Source of the DNA: Pachypanchax playfairii
Taxonomy: Eukaryota > Chordata > Actinopteri > Cyprinodontiformes > Aplocheilidae
Assembly (NCBI GenBank): GCA_006937955.1
Contig: SSNP01000065.1
Coordinates: forward strand, 2,561,532 to 2,625,531
DNA length: 64,000 nt
Direction of reading: 5' to 3'
Position numbers and translations under genes: made by a program. Shown in pieces: positions 41,878 through 53,389 of this stretch; position 1 is the first letter of the stretch, and each line of letters opens with the position of its first letter. The notes under the pieces are model-generated. The model searched no databases, was not told where the DNA came from, and worked only from the letters and a program-made list of their open reading frames with translations.

Positions 41878-44800
41878 CAGGGTTCCCGCGGGTCCTTAAA
41901 AAGTCTTAAAATGTCTTAAATTAAAATCCAGGTAAATAAGGTCTTAAATTGTCTTAGATTTGCCGTAAATTTGCTTTAGGTATTAAATTTCCAGACGGTG
42001 TGTTTAATGCCGACGGGAAAGCACTGTGGCCCGCTTTCTAGTACGTTAGCGACGTGCCGCGACGTGCCATCAGCGTCCGGCTGCATGACGTGTCGCCATT
42101 CGCGGTTGTCGAGGTGAGCGGAAAGATGCGAAGATGGGGAAGTGTAAATTCAATGACAAATGGATTGAAGACGATTTATTTAAGAGGTGGTTGGCCCCTG
42201 CTGAAAACAACAACAACAACGCCATGTGCAAATTCTGCAAAAAGACTTTTTCTTTAGGGACTATGGGGCTCAAAGCCGTCGAGTCGCACATGAGAGGAGA
42301 AAAACATCAGCGGTATGTAGCAGCAGCTAGCGGGGCCAGGCTAATCCCTGCGTTGCTTCCAGCACAACCTAACACAAGTTCAGAGGCCACCTCTCAGTCG
42401 GCTATGACAAGCTTCATTTCACCGCCAGAGACCCAAAAGGCAGAGGTACTGTGGGTTCTCCATACTGTTGTGAGGCACAGTTCATTTAAATCTAGCAAAG
42501 ACATAAGTGGCGTCTTTGCTGCCATGTTCCCCGATTCCCAGCTTGCCAAGTCATTCACCTGTGGGGAAAATAAAACGGCATGTATCGCTAAATATGGCAT
42601 CGCTTCTTTCATCAAGAAGGAGCTATCACGCAGCGTCAGTGAGAAGACGTACGTTGTCATGTTTGATGAGAGCATGAACAAAACTACAAAAACGAAACAA
42701 ATGGACCTTCATTTGCGATTCTGGAGCACAGATGAGGCAGGAACACAGCACGTCATCTCCCGCTACTATGGATCGGAGTTCATGGGTCACTCCAGAGCCG
42801 ACGACATGTTGAGTCATTTCAGTGTAAGTAACGTTTGTAAGTAACGATTGTGTTTGAAGTCGCATACTATTATTCTATTCAGGTCACAGTCTATGATCAC
42901 TTTGACAATCTGAAAGGTAACAACATATTAGCTCAGAGTTTAGGGTGTGTAACTGTTGGTAGTTGTAGTTGATTTTTGTCTAAAAATGCCGATTTGTGAT
43001 TTAATTGGTTGTTGATGGGATAGTAGGGCAAATCTAGTAAACATTCACGTAAGGGCTAATGAGCTGTAAATAGAGATGCAGAATCAAGCTATGTTGTAGA
43101 TATGTTGTATTTTAGCACAGAATGCATGATTTTACCAGTTACTAAACCTATAGAAAATAAATAGTCTGCAAAATTTACCATTAAATTTATAGTACAGACA
43201 CACATACACTATATCATTTAGATAATAACAAAAAATAATTGTGATCATCACAATTAAGTTATTATTATTATTAGTAGTAGTAATATTTTCATCATCATTA
43301 CACTAATGATTACTTGGCACATTGAATTGATAATTTCCTTTTTTGTTTACATATGTGCAGGAAATTACAAAGGAGCTGAATCCAAACAACATGCTCTCAC
43401 TGTCAATGGATGGGCCCAGTGTTAACTGGAGGTTTGTTGAACTCTTACAAGAGGAACACAGAGAGCAGTGTGGTGGAGCCCAGCTACAAATAATTGGGAG
43501 TTGTGGCCTTCACACGATGCACAACTCATTCAAGAATGGCTTCACGGTGTGGCAAGTTGAGAAAGTCCTGAAGGCCCTGCACTACCTGTTTCATTGTGCA
43601 CCTGCAAGGAGGGAAGACTTCACGGCAGTGACCAAGTGTGATACATTTCCTCTACCATTTTGTGGACATCGTTGGCTGGAAAACCTTCCAGCAGTGGAGA
43701 GAGCCATTGAAATTTGGCCACATATTGTCACCTATGTGGATCAAGTCAAAGCCAAGAAGCTCCCCAATCCAAGGTCATCATCATATGACACCATCGCAGA
43801 AGCCCGGATGGATCCCATTATCCTGGCAAAGTTGCACTTCTTCATGACTATCTCAAGAAGTTTTCAGCCATTTCTCAGCAAGTACCAGACAGATGCCCCG
43901 ATGATTCCCTTCCTCTCCAGAGATTTGGAGGATCTGATCAGGGTAGGCCTAATGACTACTAAAAATTTATTAATGGTTTAGTCATTCAAGCACCATTACT
44001 TACAGAGGATATGAGCAATAAAACAAAGTAATGAGTTGTCAGCATTTTGATGTTTGTAGAAAGTATTGTAAATACTGTAATACTTATTCCAATTTTGATT
44101 CTAATAATAATTATTATGCCTGTGCTATTCTACTTTCAGAGCCTTCTCAGACGCTTCATGAAACGAGATGTCCAGGGTGATGTTTCCCCAGTAAAGCTGG
44201 TAAAGCTTGATGTGAAAGACCAAAAGCTTTGGGTCAGTCCAAAGCAGGTGGACATTGGCATGGGAGCCACAGCTGTCCTCAAGGTAACTTTTATTATCTT
44301 AGATAACAATGTGCTATATCAGCTGCAAAGTCACCAATGAATTATTTATGCTGAAAAATTAAGAGATTAGATTCATTGTTTAGACAAAAAGCAGTTAACA
44401 TGTTAACATGATTAGTTGAATATTGTGTAGTGTGAGTTACATATAGGGAGAGTTCATTTGATGTTCCAGGTGACACGCGACTTGTGCTTTTGGCAGGGAA
44501 TGTCAGGCAGTCAGAGTGGTGGAAGTGAGCGTGATGTGTTACAGTTCATGCGAGACAGCCTCTGTCAAAAATTTGTCAGAACATTCTATTGAAGTACCCC
44601 CTGAAGTACCCCACTGTCCAAAATATGATGTGCCTGGACCCCCAAAAGATGCACACTGAACCAGACAGGTGCCTGCAAAAAATGAAGGCCCTCATCATGA
44701 AATTTGTGCAGGACAAGAAGTTGTCAGGAGGAGTCACAGCAGGTATATGTATAGACATATTAGAAATGTGAACAGTTACCTTGTGCCTAGCAAAGGGAGT

Positions 44801-46581
44801 CTTTGGGCACCTTCTTTAAATCAGTGGTTCCAGGAGGTCCCCAGCAAAGAGGGGAATCATTTATTTTCACTATAATTCTATCCATAAATAACACAGTGAC
44901 AGAATATATAACTATTTTGGTAATGGGATTAATACTATTTTTCTATTAAAACATCTAAACACAAAAATCTGAAAAGATGGGGATTTATCGTCTAATTTGT
45001 GTCAGTTTAAGGGTCCTTGACACGAAAAAGTTTGAGAACCACTGCTCTAAATGTTATTGTGTCTCTTCTCAATGTCTTTGACTAAGATTATGTTATTTAA
45101 TCAGCAAATTGTCATATTTTAGATGTCAAGCTATACTAGCCTGTTATTTTGCAGGTAATCTTTTTAGTTGTATTTTATTCTATTGGAAATATAGCCCAAC
45201 ATGAGTTATAACACATGTCTGTAGGCCTAATATATGTTCATAAGACATAATAATTGATATATAGTTGGAAATCTGAGATTCATTTTCCAGGGTATACTGA
45301 ATATAAATCTCTTGTGATTTCCGCAAAATATAATTTTAACCGGAATTATAACAAACATGCTTGTCTTTATCTAAATGCAGGTGATGAGATTGCACAACAG
45401 TTTCAGAAGTTCCTCTTTACTGAGGCCAGAGGAGAGGATTTCATGGCCTTCAGTGTATTGGATGGAAAATCGCGAGTTGACAGCTTCCTGCATAAGGCCA
45501 TGAATGGATATGCAGAACTTTGGAGCTTTGTGGAAAAGCTGCTGCTTCTGTCCCATGGACAAGCTACTGTGGAGCGTGGATTCTCCATAAACAAGGAGGT
45601 GGAGATGTGCAATATGAATGAGGACACTGTAGTCTCACAGAGACTGATCTGCGACTATGTGAGGGTGTGTGGTGGAGTAGTCAAAGTACCACTGACTAAA
45701 GAGCTGCTAAATGAGTGTGCAACTGCACGCGGCCGGTACAGGAAGGTGAGAGGAAGAAAAAGGAAAAGGCAAAACAGATGGACAAGAGAAAGCGGGCTGA
45801 AAATGAGCTTGAAGAGCTACGCAAGAAAAGAAGAACAATCTCAACTGTGTGCGAAACTCTAGAGAAGGACGCAGATAGCCTTGCAGAGAAGGCTGAGAAT
45901 ACAGCAGGGACCAAGATGGCAGAACTCATCACTAAATCCAACTCCATGAGAAAAAGATGCAAGGACAAGAGAGGGGAGTTGATGGACCTAGACTGTGAAA
46001 TTGAGAAGAGGGTGGTAGAGAAACGCCATATGTCTTGAGGAGAATTTGGATCTTAGAAAACAGTGGACCTCTGTGTTAATTGGTTCCTCTCATTAAGAGT
46101 GATGTGTTAACATTTGTGTTGTTTTTCAAACATTTATGTACATTATATTTCAACTTTTTGGCTTGAGACAGGCTGTTTTGAGGACTTATTTACAATGGAG
46201 ACTGCTTTAAGTGTCGGAAGTGTTATTATTCTGTCTCCTTATTTGGAAAAAAAAGTATTTTTGCAGGATTAACAAATGGCTCCTACTGAAACTGCTTTAA
46301 ATGATATTGTTTTATTACAGTGTTTGGTTCCTAAATGCAATGCAGTGTGTTGTTTAACATAATGCAACTTGTGTATGTTATGTTGGCTCTGTTCTGCATC
46401 ACCGTGGAAAAAAAGAAAGAAAATGCCAACTGTGAGCTGTGATTGTGTTTACAATAAAATAGAGTATTTTCTACCACAGAAATTGTTATGACATTTTTGG
46501 GTCTTAAATGATGTTTGTTGAGGTCTTAAAAATGTCTTAAAAAGCATTAAATTTGACTTTTAAAATGGTGCAAGAACCCTG
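41878..46581 (+). mobile_element. hAT transposon, 4.7 kb, inserted in a minisatellite
   Basis: Inverted ends CAGGGTTCCCGCGG (41878) and the inverse of CAGGGTTCTTGCACC (ending 46581). AAAAAGTCTTAAAATGTCTTAAA-type subterminal repeats are present at both ends (41896-41960 and 46500-46560). It carries a five-exon transposase gene. An 8-bp duplication is not clear, because both flanks are the same tandem repeat. Confidence 0.88.
42134..46038 (+). pseudogene. hAT transposase, five exons, two frameshifts
   Basis: Exon 1 (42134-42823) has a zinc finger (MCKFCKKTFS, then HMRGEKHQ) and the first core segment (VVMFDESMNK). Exon 2 (43361-43942) has LSLSMDGPSVNWRF, SCGLHTMHNSF and FCGHRWLEN. Exons 3 (44140-44283) and 4 (44497-44742) follow. 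Exon 5 (45381-46038) has the C-terminal dimerisation motif SHGQATVERGFSINKEVE and a coiled-coil-like tail rich in Lys and Glu. All introns keep GT/AG, and exon lengths of 582 and 144 keep the frame. Defects are a one-base frameshift in exon 4 near 44580 beside a duplicated AAGTACCCC, and a shift near 45750. It is otherwise well preserved. Confidence 0.88.
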
Positions 46582-46733
46582 GGACCCTCCGACCACCACC
46601 AAACAGTCGCCGGACCCTCCGACCACCACCAAACAGTCGCCGGACCCTCTGACCACCACCAAACAGGCGCCGGACCCTCCGATCACCACCAAACATGCAC
46701 CGGACCCTCCGATCACCACCAAACAGATAGTGC
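46582..46733. repeat. 30-bp minisatellite, right part
   Basis: About five units with variable ends CAGTCGCC, CAGTCGCC, CAGGCGCC, CATGCACC, then decay. The order of variants parallels the left part at 41689-41877. Confidence 0.92.
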
Positions 46734-46739
46734 GTCAGA

Positions 46740-47690
46740 ATAAAACCTCTGTAGTATCTGCCCTTCCACTAACCCTGAGTATGCCTGTCAGACGAGAGTC
46801 CTGTCAGACAGATTGTTAGTTTTAAAATATTTTTATTTAGTGTAACGTCTTTGAAGCCTTGACTTGCTGCTGTAGTATTGGCCTATGTGAGAGTGAGTGT
46901 GTGTAAGAAAGAGACAGAACAGACCTTCCCTCCTCTGGTTATAAAAACATGGCAACCGCCAGTATTTGGCAGACACTTGGTCTAGCTAATATTCAGTCCT
47001 TGAAAAACACACGATCATTACTTCCAACTCCTAAACATGGAAATTAAACAATAATTCACATGGGACACAGAAATATTTGTTGAACGTGAAGCTTTATTTA
47101 TGGGAGCTCACTTCTCACATCATTGGAGGAATGTTTTTCGAGGGGTCTGCTGGAGTCCTGGGGATGTCCAGGCTCAGGGAGGTTGTTGTTGTATCACATT
47201 TGACATCTTGATTCACATTCATTGCTTTGGGCTAAGTGAAACAATGTAGCTTTGAGCAAAAGTTGTGTCTCAGCAAAGTTAAAAATATCCACAAGCACAG
47301 ACTCTGAGTGAGAACACAAAGACTGAATTCAAAAGCAGAAAAGAAACAAAAAATAAGAAATGAATGTAACATTATCTTTGTTAACTAATTTAAAATGCTT
47401 TAGTTTCATTCAATGGTGTGACTGTGCAACCGCCACTACATGTCCATTTTATGGTAACGGTTGAGCTGCACTCTAAAAAAGCTTAAATAACCCACAGCAG
47501 ACGTCAGTTGATATACATAGACTCTGCATTCAGTACTTTTTGACTTTCACAAATCAGTTTTCTTTTCTGACTGACAAAGGTATTTTATAAGAATGTGTAG
47601 ATGCTAAGTCCTCTCACAAAAAAAAAAACACATTTCAGGGTGAAAGACTGAGTAAATCATTCGCCCCAGTGGTACAACAGTAATGTCCCC
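46740..47690. other. Unassigned DNA
   Basis: No gene or mobile element that I can support. It includes an A-run at 47620-47632. Confidence 0.4.
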
Positions 47691-47693
47691 TTT

Positions 47694-48125
47694 TTAACTG
47701 TTATGTAATCCTTCTCTGAAAAATGGGAAGAATTTTCTGCTCTGGATAATTTGAGCTCTAGTTAAAGTACTTGCTGTATATTTTGGCCATTTACTTGTAG
47801 CTATATTCAGTTTAGATTTTTCTGATAATCTATGCTTAGAACCAAATATTATACTCATTGTTTTTGATATATTTATCATTATGTTTTTATCCAGTCATAT
47901 ACTTAGCTGATCTCACAAGAACCTGATTGAGCTCTGAGCATGTAGGAGCTGCGTAGAAAAGCTTGGTATCATCAGCAAACATAGTCAATGTAACCTTGCT
48001 GAGTATATACAGCATTTCATTAGTAAAAATTGAAAATAGCAACGTTCCTAGACTGCTTCCTTGAGGGACTCCACAGTCCAGGGACTCACTACAAGATAAT
48101 GCACCATTAAAATAAACAAATTGTG
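47694..48125 (-). pseudogene. LINE reverse transcriptase fragment, minus strand
   Basis: On the minus strand, across several frames: FNGALSCSESLDCGVPQGS, the palm motif FADDTKLFYAA (near 48000-47960), and INISKTMSIIFGSKHRL (47879 downward). The order fits RT motifs. It is 5'-truncated and frameshifted. Confidence 0.7.
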
Positions 48126-48177
48126 GCCAAACATTTTATATCTAGATCTTTCTATTTGCTTGAAGATTGCGCTGGTT

Positions 48178-48370
48178 CTGTCAGGCTTCGAGCAGCAGCT
48201 CATTAATATTCATTATGCAAATTTGCTGGACTCTAATTGGCTAACTTTCTAGCCTATGAGAGCAAGGTATACAAGTTTCCTGCCCCACTGTGCATGGCAA
48301 CAGCAGACGTAATCTCTTCCTGTTTGATATGTCTTATGCTAACAGCTTTTAGCCAGCAGCATGCTAGTTC
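48178..48370 (-). repeat. Dispersed repeat, inverted copy of 15347-15555
   Basis: Contains, as reverse complement, CTAGCATGCTGCTGGCTAAA, GCTGTTAGCATAAGAC and CATAGGCTAG in the same order. Confidence 0.7.
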
Positions 48371-49181
48371 ATACCCAGTTCATTTAGAAAACACAAGAAA
48401 TGCCCTATAAGTTCTTTTCATAATGATTTTAGAACAAACTCTAGGAAGCTTTATTCTCCTGGAGAAGTTAGGGTTTTTAAACTGGACCTAACATACAGGA
48501 AGGTTGAGGAGACTCAGGGATGCAAAGGAAAAAAATAAAATGAAAAGATCAAAGAAAAACAGGTAAAAGAAAGTCAAATAAAACAAAGATAGAGATGGCT
48601 CCTTGGGCCAGAATCCCAACACCAACAGAGTTTGAAGAGACTTAAAAGTATTAGTAATAATGGAAAAAATAAATTCCACCATTCTTTAAGATTCATCTTT
48701 TCAGAATTTAATGGTTGTACGTTAAATATGCTTCTTTCAATGTGTGTCTTAACACATGATGTGAACGTTTCTCTGATAGAGAACAAGTAAACATTGCCAT
48801 CTTGTGGCCAGAATAAAACACTACATCACAAATAAAACTAAACTAATAAGAAAAACATTTAATTGATTAGTATAATAATAAAAAACAAAGTCATGTGGGA
48901 GATTGTAAATAAACCAGTTGTTTTTTGTTGTAAAATTTTCACTTTTCTTTAGCAGCTTTTGAAACATTTGTGTATATACTTCAAATTATTTAATTCTAAC
49001 TTGTCTAGTGTGTTTATTATACTTTCATTCTACAAACAGTACTTATATTGAAACTATCTCTGATTTCTTTATGTTTGCTTCTAAGCAGCCAGTCTCACTT
49101 ATTATATTTCACATTCTTGATCATACTCTCTGAAGGTTTTTTTTTACATTTTTTAGGCTTTTTTTGCCTGTTTTCTTACAG
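48371..49181. other. Unassigned DNA
   Basis: No supported gene. It ends with a strong pyrimidine tract (GCCTGTTTTCTTACAG) that forms the acceptor of the weak exon candidate at 49182. Confidence 0.4.
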
Positions 49182-49288
49182 TCTCTGCACCTGAAGATGA
49201 GAATGGACTGTGGAGTGTATGTCTTTTAAATAATTTGGAAACTGGAGAAGTGGAGAACAAAGGGAAATGTGTTAGCTCTAAAAACTAA
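49182..49288 (+). CDS. Weak candidate terminal exon, unknown gene
   Basis: After CTGTTTTCTTACAG an open frame reads SAPEDENGLWSVCLLNN, then LETGEVENKGKCVSSKN and a TAA at 49286. The 34 codons could be open by chance, and I know no protein that ends this way. It is listed because the acceptor is good and no repeat was recognised here. Confidence 0.2.
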
Positions 49289-49675
49289 GTTCAACAGTAG
49301 ACAACCTGAATGTTGTCCCTTTACAACTGAAACCATGCAGGAATCTGACAAAACCTGAGAGAGGCTTCAACTTTCATTTGATTTGAATGCTGCTAAATTC
49401 ACAGCTCAAACATCTTAAAAGATCTGCTGACTCTAACATGTCTTCAGATTCCTCCATCAACACCCTTTGAAAACCAGGTGAAGGTTCTGAGCTCCTCAGG
49501 ACACAATAGTAAGAAGAAGCAAATGTATAGTTTAACCAAAGTCTGACATGGAAGCAAACTGAAAAAGGCACAACTCTAGATATTTAGACATTTGTATGTT
49601 AAGCTTATCCCACTATTATAGGGATTAAACCATCTAGATTCTAGATGTAAGACTGACTACTCTTCCGCTAAGACA
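49289..49675. other. Unassigned DNA
   Basis: No gene, repeat or regulatory site supported. Confidence 0.4.
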
Positions 49676-49885
49676 CATGTGTCAGACTCTAGGCCTCGAG
49701 GGCCACTATCCTGCATGTTTTAGATGTTTCCCTGCTTCAACACACCTGCTTCAAATGAACAAGTTGTTAACAGGCTTCTGCAGAACTTGTTGAAATACAG
49801 AGGATTTGAATCAGGTGTGTTGAAACAGGGAAACATCTAAAACATGCAGGATAGTGGCCCTCGAGGCCTGGAGTTTGACACCCCT
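49676..49885. mobile_element. CAGGGGTGTC-family miniature, copy 2
   Basis: Near-perfect palindrome: AGGCCTCGAGGGCCACTATC on the left and GATAGTGGCCCTCGAGGCCT on the right, with CATGTGTCAGACTC and GAGTTTGACACCCCTG ends. Confidence 0.85.
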
Positions 49886-50526
49886 GCACTAAGCAAACCT
49901 TTTTTATATACTCAGCCAAAAGTTTGGAGAATGACACAAGTAAGTAGTGGTTTTCACTAAATCTGCTTTTCTGCTTCTGGATCTTTGTGTCAGATGATTA
50001 TTGAAGTTGATTACTGAAGATTTTACCCCAGTCCTCAACACTCTGTATCCTAGATTTTTTCTCAGTTCTTTCTAGTCTTTCAATGCAGGTGGTAACTTTA
50101 CTCCAGTCAAGTAACTTTGACTTTTTCTTTCAAACTGTGTTTATTTAATTGGTGTGATGAAATGTTCAATACAGCTGTTAACATGGCTCTTGAGGTAGAC
50201 AGAAGGAGGTCTGGCAAGGTCAAACCTCCAAAACCTACATTTCCCAAAGAAGAGGCTGTGCCAGAAAAAGGCTAATCCACTCCCACAAACAAAAAACAAT
50301 CAAAGGTGTCTACATCATAAAAAAAAAGAAAAGAAGAGCACTGAACAGGATGACATGCATTCCTTAGAATTTCTGTATTGTGTGCATGGAACGCTTCCAT
50401 AATTTCAAGCCAAAAGAAGTTTGGGTTAAATGCCTGACCTGTACTCTGTGGGCTCATGAAGCCGTCACGCCAGAAATGCCATACATCAGTCACCACTGAA
50501 CCAAGACAGAACTAAAATCACAACTA
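49886..50526. other. Unassigned DNA, possible Tc1 remnant
   Basis: Weak Tc1-like traces occur near 50180-50480 (AAAACCTACATTTCC and CAAAAGAAGTTTGGG phrases), too degraded to call. Confidence 0.3.
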
Positions 50527-50815
50527 AATGGTAAATGTCCTGTATTTGTATAGTGTCTTCTAGTCATTCAGACCACTCAAAGTACTTTCACACTACAAGT
50601 TTTGCATTTACCCATTCACACAACCTGATATGTGGATCAGGGGGAGAAGGAAGGGGCTAACATTCATACATCCCGATACACAGATGAGGGGCAACATGGG
50701 GTTCAGTGTCTTGTCCAAGGACACTTTAACATGTGGCGGTGGAAGCCGGGATCAATCCAACAACCTTCAAGTTGGAGGACGACCCCTCTAACCACTGAGC
50801 CACAGCCACCCCATC
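50527..50815 (-). mobile_element. tRNA-derived SINE, minus orientation, copy 2
   Basis: On the minus strand the head reads GGCTGTGGCTCAGTGGTTAG (A box), followed by a B-box-like GGATTGATCCC. The body matches 24080-24361, with AGTGTCCTTGGACAAGACAC. Confidence 0.85.
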
Positions 50816-51129
50816 CAACTAGATGATAGCAGCACTGAAAATCATCATAGACCTGCACTACACTGACAACACCTCTTTATTGTGGCAACATGATACTTTA
50901 TCTTCAAGGTTTGAGTTGTGTGAACATAAAAACCTAAAATATTATTGAATCCTGGCAAATAACTACATTATATAACTATTTAACCTAGTTGTACAAAACA
51001 GATTGCAAGACTTAATAAATATAGAATCAAAAAAATTACAAACCTATAAGATACACTAGTGAACATGTTCTAATGAGTTTTAGTAAACAGCTGTCTTTGA
51101 CTAATGTGTCTTTCTCACCTGGATCTCGT

Positions 51130-51472
51130 TCCTTCTCTGTTCTGTCCTCATTCTCCATCTCACTCTCTCTTCCTCTCTCTCACTCTCTCTCTTCCTCTCT
51201 CTCACTCTCTCTCTTCCTCTCTCTCACTCTCTCTCTTCCTCTCTCTCACTCTCTCGTCCTCTCTCATTCTCTCTCTTCCTCTCTCTCACTCTCTCTTCCT
51301 CTCTCTCACTCTCTCTCTTCCTCTCTCTCACTCTCTCTCTTCCTCTCTCTCACTCTCTCGTCCTCTCTCATTCTCTCTCTTCCTCTCTCTCACTCTCTCT
51401 TCCTCTCTCTCACTCTCTCGTCCTCTCTCATTCTCTCTCTTCCTCTCTCTCTCTCTCTCTTCCTCTCTCTCA

Positions 51473-51504
<32 letters not shown>

Positions 51505-51850
51505 TCCTCTCTCTCACTCTCTCGCCCTCTCTCTCTCACTCTCTCTCTTCCTCTCTCTCACTCTCTCGTCCTCTCTCATTCTCTCTCTTCCTCTCTCTCA
51601 CTCTCTCTTCCTCTCTCTCACTCTCTCTCTTCCTCTCTCTCACTCTCTCTCTTCCTCTCTCTCACTCTCTCGTCCTCTCTCATTCTCTCTCTTCCTCTCT
51701 CTCACTCTCTCTTCCTCTCTCTCACTCTCTCGTCCTCTCTCATTCTCTCTCTTCCTCTCTCTCACTCTCTCTTCCTCTCTCTCACTCTCTCGTCCTGTCT
51801 CTTACTCTCTCTTCCTCTCTCTCACTCTCTTACTCTCTCTTCCTCTCTCT
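51130..51850 (+). repeat. TC-rich tandem array, about 720 bp
   Basis: Composed of CTCTCTCACTCTCTCTTCCT-type units, with rarer CGTCCTCTCTCATT variants at 51255, 51359, 51419, 51567, 51671, 51731 and 51791. The frames through it are only SLSLSLP-type low complexity and are not annotated as genes. Confidence 0.95.
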
Positions 51851-51884
51851 CCATCTTTGTTCTAGTGATCAAGCCAAACATCAA

Positions 51885-52190
51885 ATATACAGTTGAAATC
51901 AGATATTTACATATACTTCAGATAAAAACACAAAAACACTTTTTTACTGTCAAACATCAAATCAGACCAAATGTTTGTTTTTTAGATTAATAAATACAAA
52001 AAATTGTATTTGTTGAATTTAAAAATAAATAGAATCTTATTGTATTTTATTTGCAAATTGCACCCAAACTGTATTTAAAATTGTGGAGGTCTACAATTAT
52101 TGTCCTGGTGTTTTGGTTGATTTCTCTTGATTCTCTCATGTCAAAGAGGTTCTGTGTTATGAAGGTGCTTTAAAGAGGCCTTTCCATTAA
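51885..52190 (-). mobile_element. Tc1-like element 3' part
   Basis: TACAGTTGAAATCAGATATT at 51888 resembles the terminal repeat of fish Tc1 elements. 52085-52165 corresponds to the terminal transposase region (GGAGGTCTACAATTATTGTC and TTGATTTCTCTTGATTCTC phrases) on the minus strand. The N-terminal part of the same type lies at 52659-52928, separated by another insertion. Confidence 0.6.
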
Positions 52191-52658
52191 AACAGTTTTT
52201 CTGAGGTTTCTGCCTAAACCTAAAAAAAACCCAAAACTGTCCCGCACTGAAGCTCAGGGCACTGACCAATTACGAGCCGTTGTCAGCCCTGTCTTGTCAC
52301 ATGCACCTTCGTATGTCACGAAATAAGTTCAAGAAGTAACTTTAAATAAATACCATACAAACCGAGATAGAGACGAGCTGAAGAAAACTGAGTACAGAGA
52401 TGAGAGCAATGTAAACTAGTACAGTCAACTCAAACAAGCAAGAGAAGTAGTCACTGTTGCTGTTAGTCTGTGCATGAAAGGGGAGAGCAAAGGCACCCGT
52501 TGCAGCATGTCAGGGGGGGGGGGGGGGGGGGGGGGGGGGGNNNNNNNNNNGGGGGGGGGGGGGTGCTGTGTGTGACTGGCCAATCACAGAGCATGAAGAG
52601 TGAAGACAGCAGTTGTTTCTACCCAATGAGGATTCTTTTAGCAAAGATACGAATAATC
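52191..52658. other. Insertion within the Tc1-like element, with poly-G and a gap
   Basis: Separates the two Tc1 parts. An AGAGATGAG motif at 52393 and its inverse CTCATCTCT (52738-52746) may be transposon ends, but the flanks show no duplication. Contains a run of more than 27 G on the left of the gap. Confidence 0.4.
52541..52550. other. Assembly gap (10 N) in poly-G
   Basis: The gap is flanked by G runs on both sides. Length and sequence here are unreliable. Confidence 0.95.
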
Positions 52659-52746
52659 CTAAAAAAACTCGTGTAGTGCTCGGATTCGGCAAAAATACAT
52701 TATCCGTAACAAGTATTCGTTTGAAACGACTATCCGGCTCATCTCT

Positions 52747-53000
52747 AGTGGACGGCCTTGTCTTGGTAGGTTTACAGTTGTGCTATACTCCTTCCATTTC
52801 TGAATGATTGCTTGAACAGTGCTCTGTGGGATGTTCAAGGCTTGGGAAATCTTTTTGTAGCCTAAGCCTGATTTAAATTTCTCAATAACTTTATCCCTGA
52901 CCTGTCTGGTGTGTTCTTTGGACTTCATGGTGTTGTTGCTCCCAACATTCTCTTAGACAACCTCTGATGCCGTCACAGGGCAGCTGTATTTGTACTGACA
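52747..53000 (-). pseudogene. Tc1-like transposase N-terminus, minus strand
   Basis: On the minus strand from 52928: MKSKEHTRQVRDKVIEKFKS, GLGYKKISQALNIPQSTVQA and IIQKWKEYSTTVNLPRQGRP. This is the first helix-turn-helix of Tc1-like transposases. The frame leaves the family after RP at about 52735. The catalytic part is separated or missing. Confidence 0.85.
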
Positions 53001-53062
53001 TTAGATCACACACAGGTGCACTCTATTTAGTCATTAGCACTCATCAGGCAATGTCTATGGCA

Positions 53063-53170
53063 GTGTTTCCCAACCCTGGTCCTCAAGGCACACTGTCCTG
53101 CATGTTTTAGATGTTTCCCTGTTCCAACACAGCTGAGTTAAATGAACAAATTACCAAACAACTTGTCTTG
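53063..53170. mobile_element. Half copy of a CAGGGGTGTC-like miniature
   Basis: CAGTGTTTCCCAACCCTGGT, then TGCATGTTTTAGATGTTTCC. The other arm is missing. Confidence 0.65.
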
Positions 53171-53389
53171 TAATTTGCTGGACAGTATAATTGGTTTGAA
53201 TAGTTACCAACTTAAATAATAATAAATACATTAAAGGAAATTACTTGATTGGCTGGCTTGGCTGTACATAGGGTTGTTTACACATAGATTCTTTTGCTTT
53301 TTTATGTCAAGTAAATTTCTGTTAGGTTCTCTTAGAGCAAGTTTTTTAGTACAATGTGTACAATATGTCAGAACAACAATCTGATTTAA

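Noticed and set aside
41870..46590. An exact 8-bp target duplication for the 4.7 kb hAT
   Set aside because: The flanks CCCGGACC and GGACCCTC do not match. Both are minisatellite, so a duplication cannot be separated from repeat drift.
51073..51990. Two overlapping 250-300 codon frames of Ser/Leu
   Set aside because: Low-complexity translation of a TC array; two frames give the same peptide pattern.
52393..52746. hAT element with AGAGATGAG ends
   Set aside because: Only nine bases pair and the flanks show no 8-bp repeat; left as an unassigned insertion.
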